Below, in pieces: positions 1 to 10,289 of a stretch of DNA of 64,000 bases. The stretch comes from Nymphaea colorata (Eukaryota; Streptophyta; Magnoliopsida; Nymphaeales; Nymphaeaceae). A program made the translations under genes and the position numbers. The notes under the pieces were generated by a model. That model had not been told where the DNA came from and searched no databases. It was given only the letters and a program-made list of their open reading frames with translations. Each line of letters starts with the position of its first letter. Within the stretch, counting starts at the first letter, position 1. Where the stretch lies: the NCBI RefSeq assembly GCF_008831285.2, contig NC_045148.1:21695002-21759001 (forward strand). Direction: 5' to 3'.

Positions 1-245
1 TTTAAAACTAATTTTGACCTAAAACTGACTTTGAATCTGTTTAGATATTTATGTATATCTGATTTTGAATCCGATCGAATGTCATTTTTTAAATCTAAAT
101 CTGGTCTAATTTCTTAATTAAATATTATTTTTTCCTCATCTATTTTTTTTTAGGAATGGTTTCGGTGGATATCTGATTTAAACTGGAAGACAAAAATGCC
201 CTTGAAAATTAGTAAAAAAAAGTTACCCCTCACGTGTATGAATTA
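1..245 (+). repeat. Y module upstream of LRR-RLK copy 1
   Basis: AT-rich non-coding block that recurs at about 59340-59560 in the same orientation and at about 44880-45110 inverted. All three share a run of GATTTGAATCTGAT-like words, an ATATTTATGTATAT stretch and the string AAGTTACCCCTCAC near one end. It lies directly upstream of an LRR-RLK promoter, so it may be part of the duplicated gene unit or an old non-autonomous element. No coding potential seen. Confidence 0.7.
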
Positions 246-609
246 AAAAACTTGCAATTTTTTAATTGACCATATTTTTTCTTTTTTTTGCACACTCACC
301 ATATCGTATGGTAGAAAAGCATCGCCATTTAAAAAGTGGGTATCTACAATTTTGATTTGTGATTGAATAAGGTTGAGATGTACTAAAGGGAAATAAGAAT
401 TAAGGGCTGAGAAGAAAATTTCTCATTAATGAAACCGTCAGTGGTGCCGCTTGATTTGGAAATGTGAAGTAATGTGTTCCAAAGTAATAGATCTGAGACT
501 TGTACAACTTAAAAAATAAAATGACAAAAATTTCTAGAAGAGAATCTACACATAAATTGATGACCTTGACTCTTGTTCATGCATCTTCTGCTTTGAAAAT
601 TGCATAGTT
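246..609 (+). promoter_or_regulatory. 5' flank and presumed promoter of LRR-RLK copy 1
   Basis: Upstream non-coding sequence ending at the ATG of copy 1. Parts are conserved upstream of copy 3 (reverse complement, about 31796-31950), in the 5' stub at 48440-48591 and at 61200-61370. Shared words include ATTTGGAAATGTGAAG, TTCTAGAAG and ACATAAATT shortly before the start codon. Conservation between paralogues suggests the ancestral promoter and 5' UTR. No definite TATA box was assigned. Confidence 0.55.
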
Positions 610-3600
610 ATGGCGGCCACCGGTTGGTCACCTCAGCCGCTCATCTTTCTTTTGTGTTTCTCCTCCATCACCTTCATTGTGGTTCTCGGCCAAAGGGAGG
701 TGTCCTCAGCCCTTGTTTCTCTGAGCAACATGACTCATCAATTGCCATTAATGTCTTTCAAATTCCTCGTTACTAAAGACCCTTGTAATGTGTTATCAAA
801 TTGGAATTCCAACATCTCATTCTGCGATTGGAATGGACTTTCATGCAGTCGTGGTTCACAAAGGGTAGTTGCTCTCAACCTCTCTGAAAAGGCACTTGAA
901 CGTACTCTCTCCCCATACATCAGCAACCTCTCCATCTTAGAGGTTCTTGATCTTTCAAATGACAGTTTCCATGGTTATCTTCCCATTGATTTTAGCCGCC
1001 TCCCTTGGTTGGAAATACTTTCCATAGGGTTAAACCATTTTAAAGGGTTAATTCCACAAACACTGAGCCATTGTCATCATCGCCAAGTGCTTTTTGCTGA
1101 AAAAAACAAATTCTATCGAAGCATTCCAGAGTTGCTAGGTAGTTTGCTGGAACTCAAGCGCATAAACCTTTATGGTAACAGGCTCACGGGCACCATTCCA
1201 ATCACTTTTGTCAACCTCTCAAAACTGGAGTTCCTTAATATTGGTCAAAATCATATGCACAGAAACATTCCTTCCGAGTTGGGAAGCTTAACCCACGTAA
1301 CATTGTTTAGTGTGGAAATGAACAATCTCACTGGTACACTACCTGAGAGCTTGTTTAACATATCCACTCTTCAGACTTTGAGTTTCATGACCAATGAACT
1401 AACAGGGCATCTCCCTAAAGATGTTGGCCGCTTCCTGCCCAATCTCCAATTTCTCGCAATGAGTGACAACAATTTCTTCTTATTCCAATGCTACTAGTCT
1501 CCAAACTATCAGTGAAGCACGCAATAAATTCAGTGGTCCAATACCATTAGAATTAGGTAGCTTGACACAACTCAAGCACTTTTACCTCGAACACAATGCA
1601 ACTGTGAGCTCTCCATTTTCACATCCTTCACCAACTATCGACTGCTAGAGGAAGTTATTCTGTCACAAAGCCTTCTGAATGGCATTCTTCCTGCCTTTGT
1701 TGGAAACCTGGCAACCACCTTGTGGAGACTTTATCTTTCCTCTAATGTAATTGAATGTACTATCCCATTGGCCTTAGCCAACTTGACGAAGTTAAGTTCC
1801 TTATATTTGAGTTCCAACAAAATAAAGGGGCTCATTCCACCAAATATGGGACAGATGCATAGCTTACAGCTGTTGGCTCTTAATAACAATTTATTAGAAG
1901 GCCCAATCCCACCGTCAATCTACCAGTTCGTCCACATGTATGTTTTTTATATTGAACACAACATGCTAATTGGGTCAATTTCGAGCTCTATAAACAATCA
2001 CACTAGTTTGCAAGGCCCGGATCTAAGCTCAAACAATTTGTCATCAACACTACCGCCTGGTCTTTGTGAGTTGACGGACTTGTGGGAGCTATACTTGCAG
2101 GACAACTCCTTCACTGGTCACCTGCCTTTGGGTCTCGGGAATTTTTCCATGATGATCAACATGGATATCTGTGCAAACAAGCTGCACGGAGAGTTTCCGA
2201 CATCATTATCAAAGCTCCAAATGCTAGAGTATTTGAATCTCTCTTGGAACACATTTGATGGTCACATTTCCGAACAACTTGATCACATGCTAAACCTTGA
2301 CACTATTGAAGTTTCCCATAACAACCTTTCCGGTGAGATACCAAAATCATTGGAGAAACTTCAACACATCCAGGTCGTGGACTTGTCCTTCAATAACTTC
2401 GAAGGAGAGGTTCCGTGTGGTGGAAAGTTTGCAAACCTCTCTGCCAAGTCGTTCCTAGGGAACTATGCACTATGTGGAGCTCCCAAATTCCATGTCCCAG
2501 TTTTTTCAGGTGGAACGAAGAAGCACAATAATGTCAACATGCTTAGAGTTGATTCTTTTTAGAAAGTGGGGGCTTTGCACTTGTACTCATTGTTTGGGTA
2601 CTCATTGTTGTCGCAAAATATAGAAAGAGGGGGTTGGATAAACATGATCAGGAGGAGGTTGAAAGATTTCATGGAATTACCCTCCCAGTGATTACATACA
2701 GAATGTTATCTCAGGTGACAAACAAGGAAGTGAAGGCTTTGGTTCAGTGTATGTTGGAATTTTAATAGATGGAACAACGGTGGCTGTTAAGGTCCTAAAC
2801 TTATTATTTGATGGCGCATGAAAACGTTTTGACATTGAATGCAATGTGATGTGCCAAATTAGACACTGAAACCTTTTTAGAGTCATCACATCTTGTTCCA
2901 GTGCATATTTCAAAGCTTTAGTTCTCCAATACATGCTCCTTGGGAGACTAGACGTCTGTCTACATTCACATGGCCATCACTTGAATCTCTTCCAAAGATT
3001 GGATATCATGATTGATGTTGCTTGTGCTCTAGAATATCCTCGCCATGGTTGCTGGGAGACTATAGTTCATTGTGATCTAAAGCCAAGTAATGTGCTTCTA
3101 GATGAGAACATGACAGCACATGTTGGCGGCTTTGGCATTGCAAAGATGCTGGTTGGTTACAAATCTTTAACTCTTACATGCACCCTTGGAACCACCGGAT
3201 ACATTGCGCCAAGTACCAACTCTTTGTCCTATCATAATTTCTATGCTTGAACTGCTTCTTAGACAACTTGGTTCTGCTTACCATGGAGTGGAAGTTCTAT
3301 CAACATCCATAATTTCCAAATATCAAGCTTTAATTTTAAATTACCAACCTGTTGGCAACTGATTAATTGGATTTTGTTATGGAAAAGAGAAAAATCAGAT
3401 TAATAAGTGAAATTAATGGGGATGATGACTATGCAATTTTGCATTTGAATATGAGTCTGAATCCAAATAAGATGGTGAACATTAAACCTAATTCACACAT
3501 ACACTATTGCCAGCAAGTTTTCCTTTTGAGTATGTTTCTTTCTTTAGTAAAATTTCACTTCCTCCTTATAAATGCATGGAAACAAAAAATAGAGTTTCAT

Positions 3601-4087
3601 GTACACCATAAATCAAAATAAAATAATTAGTCCTAATTTTTTGCTCTGCTTTCTTTATTTTTGAAACCGTCTCATTAATGAAAATGTGCATTACCTACTA
3701 ATGTTGCCATGATCATGTCTGGCCTTGCTGAGTGGATGAATTAGAATTCGGGGCCATTGAAAAGGCGTCGACCAAAGCCTACCGATGAACGTTTTAATGG
3801 GGAGTTTACTTTGAGGCTGTGGGTGGCTGAAGCGTTTCCGCTTGCAATTTCTGATGTCATCGGTGATCATCTTCTGAAGCAACTGTGAAACGATTTCAGA
3901 TCATGTTGCCAAATGCCATCTTCTAAAGCAAAATAACAGCGAAACTGTTCTAAATGAGCTGCTTGTCATGATCATGGAGACAGGGTTGTCATGTTCAAGG
4001 AAAGCACCAACTGAGAGAATGGACATGAAGGAGGTGGTCGCTAGGCTTAAAACAATACGACGGAAGGCTTCCCCTTTGGAAGAATGA
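610..4087 (+). pseudogene. LRR receptor kinase pseudogene, subfamily XII type (copy 1)
   Basis: Starts at ATG 610 with a hydrophobic signal peptide (about residues 10-27), then a degenerate LRRNT region with an FCDWNGLSC motif and tandem 24-residue LRRs. The LRR part is broken by a frameshift near 1475 and another near 1620-1720; LRRs resume at 1720-2562. The membrane segment lies near 2565-2630 in a shifted frame. The kinase part begins with a deletion that removes the start of the glycine loop, keeps VAVK, has a stop after it, and reads HCDLKPSN (non-RD) with GGFG in place of DFG. An intron of about 530 bp (3213-3744) follows GYIAP. Exon 2 lacks about 15 codons of kinase subdomain IX found in copies 2 and 4. 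In the family such proteins sit in the plasma membrane and sense microbial ligands; this copy cannot make one. Closest relative here is copy 5. Confidence 0.93.
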
Positions 4088-4500
4088 CAAACATAAACCA
4101 ATCCATTACATTTATTTGGAAAACGACGGGTCTGCTTTTGCTTCTGACTTATTGCGTTTCCCAACACAATGTTTACGACTACGATTCGGACAAGTCACAC
4201 AGTTTGGAGCTGAGCCTGTCAACCTCACGTTTAAGTGATTAAAACGAGTAATTATTCCATTCCTCAAAGCCACAAGCCCCAGATTACCATGTGATTGGAA
4301 CAATTTCTAGCTCTCTTTGAAAACTGGCACCTACACCGAGGTATTGATGGTGATTCTCAAATATCACATAACAGAATGTCATATGATGAGATACAATGCA
4401 ATAGAAACAAAGACAGGGAACAGGTTACCTACTCCTAATGGTCAAAGCGAGCTACTGAGGAACAATTCAGTTAGAAAATCTTTCTATAAGAAAAAACAAT
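4088..4500. other. 3' flank of copy 1, no gene
   Basis: Non-coding 3' flank. The first 120 bases match the 3' flank of copy 5 at the window end (63879-64000) almost exactly, showing that the duplicated unit extends past the stop codon. Nothing else recognisable before the truncated start of copy 2 near 4501. Confidence 0.6.
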
Positions 4501-4874
4501 TTTGAGGGGTTTATCCCACAAACACTGAGCCAATGTTAAGGTCTCCAAATACTTTCAACATGAGATAACCAATTCTATGGAAGCATTCCATAGTTCCTAG
4601 GCAGTTTGCTGGAACTCAAGTGCATAAACCTTTATGGTAACAGGCTCACGGGAACCATTCCAATCACTTTTGCCAACCTCTCAAAACTTGAGTACAATAA
4701 TATTGGTCAAAATCATATGCATAGGAACATTCCTTTTAAGTTGGGAAGCATAACCCGCTTGACATTGTTTAGTGTGGAAATGAAGGATCTCAATGGTACA
4801 CTGCCTGAGAGCTTGTTTAACATATCAAATCTTCAGGCCTTGAGTTTCATGACCAATCAACTAACAGGGCATCT
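4501..4874 (+). pseudogene. LRR-RLK copy 2, 5' piece, cut by copia insertion
   Basis: LRR sequence homologous to 1041-1414 of copy 1; the signal peptide and first LRRs are absent, so the copy was truncated before or during duplication. It has stops near 4535 and 4575, then reads LRRs with motifs such as LYGNRLTGTIP and NISNLQALSFMTNQLTGHL. The reading is broken in the codons for GHLPKDVG by the copia element at 4875 and continues at 10290 after a 5-base duplication. Confidence 0.9.
4870..4874. other. Target site duplication CATCT, left copy of copia element
   Basis: CATCT at 4870-4874 directly precedes the TG of the left LTR, and the same five bases at 10290-10294 directly follow the CA of the right LTR. 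Removing the element and one copy restores the LRR reading seen in copy 1 near 1414. Confidence 0.95.
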
Positions 4875-5077
4875 TGTTAGAATGTATGTATTTATATATA
4901 TATATATATCTATCTATGTGCATGTACATTACATATATTAGTGTGCTAATATATGTCTTACATATATAGATATGTGTATATTTTAGGGTACCTAGGTCAT
5001 ACTTGTAATTTTCCTTTTTCTTTTATGTATTTTTCTATTTCTTTTTACACCTTTATTATTATTTAAGAGGGGAACTA

Positions 5078-5134
5078 GCTGTTGGGCCCCTCTCCAACGG
5101 CTAGAATTCTAGCCGTTGGAAATGGCCCAACAGC
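5078..5134. promoter_or_regulatory. Nested palindrome upstream of the copia TATA box
   Basis: Outer arms GCTGTTGGGCC (5078-5088) and GGCCCAACAGC (5124-5134) enclose a perfect 26-base palindrome at 5094-5119 with half site CCAACGGCTAG around AATT. Together they could form a long cruciform or RNA hairpin. In the right LTR (10000-10056) the inner palindrome carries two substitutions. Confidence 0.8.
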
Positions 5135-5167
5135 CATTTCCCCTCCTCCTCTCTTCTTCCCTTGTAT

Positions 5168-5175
5168 TATAAATA
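5168..5175 (+). promoter_or_regulatory. TATA box of left copia LTR
   Basis: TATAAATA, present at the same place in the right LTR (10090-10097). Position within the LTR and the following start-like region are typical of a copia promoter marking the U3/R boundary. Confidence 0.65.
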
Positions 5176-5367
5176 AGGGACTGTTGTCCCCTTTTAGGTT
5201 ATGGCTTGTTAAGCCACATCTTGTAGTATTTTGCCTTGTTTGGCTGAAGATCAATATATTTTCCTTATTCTCTTGTTAGAGGATTCTTGTGTATTGCCTT
5301 GTTGAGTTAGTGAGAGATTCAAGAGTGATATTCTTGAAGTATTTGCCTAACTTGGGCCTGATTTACA

Positions 5368-5379
5368 TGGTATCAGAGC
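5368..5379 (+). other. Primer binding site of copia element
   Basis: TGGTATCAGAGC immediately follows the left LTR. This is the standard plant retrotransposon site complementary to the 3' end of initiator methionine tRNA. Confidence 0.92.
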
Positions 5380-5694
5380 CAGGTTTTTGGCTCTTTGTCT
5401 TGCTGCCATTCAAGATTGAAGGTTCAGTTTTTATTCTTACGTTGGAGCTGTGAAGCATTTCAAGTGTTCGAGATATTGCTTGCTGCAGTTTTACACAAGA
5501 AGAAGAGTGTTTTTGCTGGCTTCTTTTTGGTGATTTCTTGACAAAATTTAGCTCCCTTGGTGGTGAGCTCGTGGCTGTTGGAAGGTGACTGGTTTCTATT
5601 ATTGTTGAGTTTTTATCCTTGCCGTGGACTTCTTTTCACGTGGCTGTCATCTTCTTCAGAACTTGTAAGTGGATCTACCTTGTTGATTGTGCCC

Positions 5695-8600
5695 ATGGAT
5701 GACAAAGTTTCTTCTCTACCTTTTCCCAAACTCTCGTCAACAAATTACATACAATGGGCTAGAACTATGGAACACTTTATTCGTAGTAAAAGCCTTTGGG
5801 GACTAGTTGATGGGACAAAACTTGAACCACAACTAGTCCTTACGAAAGTTATTGATGGAAGGGCTATGGAATTGGATGCAACCGAAAAAGAGAAGGTAAT
5901 GGCTGAATACAACAAGAAATGGGAAGAATGGAGTGTTGGTCATCACAAAATTATTACTTGGATCTTGACTTGTGTTGACAATGCTACTAGCGGGCAAATC
6001 TCTAAATTAAATTCTGCCCTAAAAGCTTGGGAATATCTAAAGAAAACTCATACCATGAGAGATGTTGCTTATATGCATCATGTTCAACTCAAAATTCACA
6101 ATCTTCAACAAGGAGATAGATCCATTAAAGATTATGTGGCTGAAATGGATCAATTGTATGATGAATTGAGTATTTTTGAACCACATTGGACACAAGATCT
6201 TATTCTTAGAGAAAAGCAAATACAACGTGAGAAGTTTTACAAGTTTATCATAGGTCTTAGACCGGAATTTGATGGTGTCAAAACCACTTTACTTCATCAT
6301 TCTAAAACACCATCTATGAATGAGGCTATTGCGGAGCTTCAAATGGAGGAAAATCATCTTTGTCTTGATAAAGAGAAAGTCAACAATGTGCTTGCCACAT
6401 CTAGGCCGGGGGCCCATTTGAGACCTTATAGACCTCCTCACTTCAATCGTACAAATGAAGGAGCAAGAAGAAAAATTATTTGCTATAATTGTCAAGAAGA
6501 AGGACATACCAAGCCAAGATGTCCAAAACTTAGAAGTTTTGACAAAAGAAGCAATGTTGCGGCTCCAATCCAAGAAGAAAGAAAAGAAGCAAGCTCATTC
6601 CAACTTGATCAACTCAGAAGTGCTCTTCAACCATTTCTAAAGGGAGGAGGCACGCCTTCCACTTTGGGAGCTACCGTGGCATCTACTTCTTCAAGTAAGT
6701 ATTCTTGGATTATTGATTCAGGTGCATCTTTTCATATGACGCATTGTGGATCCCTTCTCACCGAATGCACTAAAAATGATTCTTATTCCTTTGTGAAAAC
6801 GGCGATTGGTACTTCTCTTAAAATTGATTTTATTGAAAATCTTGACCTAGGTTTTGGATCCAGAACTTTAAAAGTACCTCAAGTAAGACACATTCCTAAA
6901 TTAAGCTTAAATTTATTGTCCGTTTCTCAAATAGCCGACCTTGGTTTTGATATAATCTTCTCACAATCCAAATGTTTGATATAGGACCGAGTATCCAAGA
7001 AGATGATTGGGGAAGGTTTTAGAACAAAAGATCTCTACTACATAGACTTTTTGGATTTTTCAAGAACGTCTTGCAATATCTCCAAAGAATGTGACATTCA
7101 AACTTGGCATCAAAGACTTGGACATTCCAATATAGAAAAAATGTCTCATCTTTCCTTCATGGAGAATTTTTGTCAAAAGAACTTTTGTTGTAATGATTGT
7201 ATCAAGGCTAAAATGAAAGCCTTACCTTTTGATAATAGAAACTTTATTGCCCAAAAATCTTTTGATTTAGTGCATTCGGATGTGTGGGGACCCGCTCCTA
7301 TTATGTCGAAATGAGGATTATTGTACTATGTGATTTTTATTGATGATTATTCTAGGCATACTTGGGTTTACTTTCTCAAACACAAATCAGAGGTTTTCAT
7401 AAACTTTAAAAATTTCTACAACGTGATCTATACCCAATTTGGCTCAAATATCAAAGTCTTTAGAAGTTATTCGGGAGGAGAATTTATGTCAAATGAATTT
7501 CAACAATTTCTAAAAGAAAAAGGCATTGTTCATCAAAGATCTTGTCCTAACACTCCACAACAAAATGGAGTGTTCGAGCGTAAACATAGGCACATTATTG
7601 AAACTACTAAAGCCCTTCTTTTATCTAAAAATGTTCCCAAATACTTTTGGGCTGAGGCTGTTTTGACTTCAACCTATTTAATTAATAGAATGCCTACCAA
7701 ACTTTTGAAACATGTTTCTTCTTTTGAGAAACTTCACCATGTTGAACCTATTAATAATAGACTTAAAGTCTTTGGTTGCAAATGTTTTGTGTTAAGTGAC
7801 AAAGATGATAAGCTTTCTTCCAAAGCCATTTCTTGTGTTTTTATTGGGTATTCCGAAACTCAAAAGGGTTATAGATGTTATGATATTGAAAAAGATAAAG
7901 TTTATGTTTCAAGAATGTGATCTTTCTAGAAAGTGAAGATGGTTTCAAAGATGAACCCAAGAAACTAGAAGATTATACTTTTGTTTGGACAAATGATATT
8001 GATGATGATGATGATATTGATGATGATGAACCCGATAAAGTTGTAGAAGTGCCAATCGAAGAAGTCAACAATGACAATTCTACTCATTTGATTCCTCCAA
8101 AAGAGATCTTAGTTTATAGAAGAAGAGATACCCAAAATCAAGAAACTAATCAATCTCTCCCTAGGAGATCCCAAAGGCACACTAGACCTCCTCAAAGATT
8201 TATCTCTTGTGAGTCTTTTTCCGCAAAATTTCGAGCTTGTCTTATGGCACATCATTCTTTTTATGAGCCATCTTCTTACCTTGAAGCTAAGGAAGATCCC
8301 AATTGGATTGAAGCCATGAATCTTGAACTTAAAGCTCTTGAAAGCAACAAGACTTGGAATATTGTGCCTCTACCAACATGGAAAAAGACTATTGGTTGTA
8401 GATAGATCTACAAAATCAAAACTAGAAGTGATGGAACCTTAGAAAGATACAAGGCCAGACTTGTTGCCAAGGGATATGCTCAAGAATATGGGATTGATTA
8501 TGAAGAAACCTTTGCTCCTGTTGCTCGCATGACTTCTATTAGAACTCTTATTGCCATTGCTTCTATTAAACATTGGACTATTTTTCAAATGGATGTTAAA

Positions 8601-9785
8601 AATGCCTTCTTAAATGGTCAACTGCAGGAAGAAGTTTTCATGAGTGCTCCCCCTGGTTTTGATCTACCTCAAAACAAAGTTTTATGTCTTAAGAAAAGCC
8701 CTTTATGGTTTAAAACAAGCTCCCAAGGCCTGGTTTGATAAGTTTAGTAGTGTCATGTTTAATCAAGGTTTTCAATCTTGCTACTCTGACACTGCCATGT
8801 TTGTAAAAACCACCTCCGTAGGTGTAATTGTTTTATTATTGTATGTTGATGATATGGTTATTACTGGGAGTGATGACAAGGGGATTATAGAGGTTAAACA
8901 TTTTCTTAACAAATGCTTTCAGATGACTGATTTGGGAAGACCAACTTATTTTCTTGGAATTGAAGTTGCTTATAGCAAACAGGGTTATCTCTTTCTCAAA
9001 TGAAGTTTGCCAGTGAATTAGTTGACAGAACAGGTATCTCAGATGACAAAGTTGTGGATACTCCAGAGGCACTGGGAGTAAAAATGAAAATTAATGATGG
9101 AGAGATATTGGAGAATCCCACTCCTTTTCGGCAAATAGTTGGTGCTCTCTCTTATCTCTCCATCACCAGACCTGACATTGCTCATGTCGTGCATGTGGTA
9201 AGCCAATTTCAACAAAGACCCACCTCAGTGCACATGGGAGCGGCAATGCGGATTGTCCGTTATGTGAAAAATACTATCAACAAAGGACTATTTCTGTCTT
9301 CCTCTTCTATATTAGAATTAGTTGCTTATACAGATGCTGATTGGGGTGGAGATCCCAACAATAGGCACTCCACCACTGGTTTTTGTGTGTTTTTAGGTGA
9401 TTCCTTGATCTCCTGGGGATGCAAGAAACAAAATAAGGTGTCACTATCATCAACAGAAGCTGAGTATCGTGCGATGGCAAGTACAACAATGGAGATAGTG
9501 TGGCTTAAAAGCTTATTGAAGGACATGGGAATTCATATCATGAATCCTGTCAAGCTTTGTTGTGACAACAAAAGTGTAATCTATATTGCTAGCAATCACA
9601 CATTTCATGAAAGAACAAAGCATATAGAGATGGACTGTCATTATGTTCGTGAAGAGTTCCTTCAAAAAAACATAGATCTCTCCTATGTTCCCTCTGAATA
9701 TCAACTAGGAGATTTCTTTACCAAGGCTCTTACTGCTGTCAGGTTTCAATTTCTCCTTGGCAAACTTTCGGTTATCACACCGTAA
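5695..9785 (+). pseudogene. Copia gag-pol, broken
   Basis: ATG 5695 begins a gag domain (FPKLSSTNYIQWARTME region) with a zinc knuckle CYNCQEEGHTKPRC at 6481-6522. The protease motif DSGASFHMT is at 6715. The gag-pre-integrase motif WHQRLGHSN is at 7105, then the integrase core; the second catalytic Asp of the usual RSDNGGEF motif reads RSYSGGEF, while the final Glu (NGVFERKHRH) is kept. Reverse transcriptase has YVDDMVITG at 8842 and RNase H has YTDADWGGD at 9327 and STEAEYRAM. In-frame stops lie at 6982, 7312 and 8403 and frameshifts near 7914, 8690 and 8998. The last frame ends at 9785, just before the polypurine tract. It cannot yield a full polyprotein. Confidence 0.95.
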
Positions 9786-9789
9786 GTTT

Positions 9790-9798
9790 GAGGGGGGA
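9790..9798 (+). other. Polypurine tract of copia element
   Basis: Purine run GAGGGGGGA directly before the TG of the right LTR, in the expected place for priming plus-strand synthesis. Confidence 0.9.
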
Positions 9799-10289
9799 TG
9801 TTAGAATGTATGCATTCCTATATATATATATATATCTATGTGCATGTACATTACATATATTAGTGTGCTAATATATGTCTTACATATATAGATATGTGTA
9901 TATTTTAGGGTACCTAGGTCATACTTGTAATTTTCCTTTTAAATTTATGTATTTTTCTATTTCTTTTTACACCTTTATTATTATTTAAGAGGGGAACTAG
10001 CTGTTGGGCCCCTCTCCAATGGCTAGAATTCTAGCCGCTGGAAATGGCCCAACAGCCATTTCCCCTCCTCCTCTCTTCTTCTCTTGTATTATAAATAAGG
10101 GACTACTGTCCCCTTTTAGGTTATGGCTTGTTAAGCCACATCTTGTAGTATTTTGCCTTGTTTGGCTGAAGATCAATATATTTTCCTTATTCTCTTGTTA
10201 GAGGATTCTTGTGTATTGCCTTGTTGAGTTAGTGAGAGATTCAAGAGTGATATTCTTGAAGTATTTGCCTAACTTGGGCCTGATTTACA
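9799..10289 (+). repeat. Right LTR of copia element
   Basis: 491 bp, TGTTAG to TTTACA, matching the left LTR with about ten substitutions and a loss of four bases in the ATCTATCT stretch. TATA box at 10090-10097. The inner palindrome at 10016-10041 is imperfect because of two substitutions. Confidence 0.96.

Larger units (their letters stand above)
4875..5367 (+). repeat. Left LTR of copia element
   Basis: 493 bp, begins TGTTAG and ends TTTACA, matching 9799-10289 along its length. Contains an AT microsatellite near its start, a strong inverted repeat at 5078-5134 and a TATAAATA box at 5168-5175. Confidence 0.96.
4875..10289 (+). mobile_element. Ty1/copia LTR retrotransposon inserted in an LRR exon
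   Basis: Complete 5415-bp structure: left LTR 4875-5367, primer binding site 5368-5379, one gag-pol region, polypurine tract 9790-9798, right LTR 9799-10289, and 5-bp target duplications. Gene order protease, integrase, reverse transcriptase, RNase H marks it as copia rather than gypsy. The LTRs differ by roughly ten substitutions and a short indel (counted by eye, about 2%), so the insertion is moderately old. Gag-pol is broken by several stops and frameshifts, so the copy is non-functional. It post-dates the duplication that produced copy 2. Confidence 0.96.

Noticed and set aside
3367-3621. 84-residue frame after the kinase of copy 1, conserved in copy 5
   Set aside because: It lies inside the intron (3213-3744); its conservation follows from the recent duplication of the whole block.
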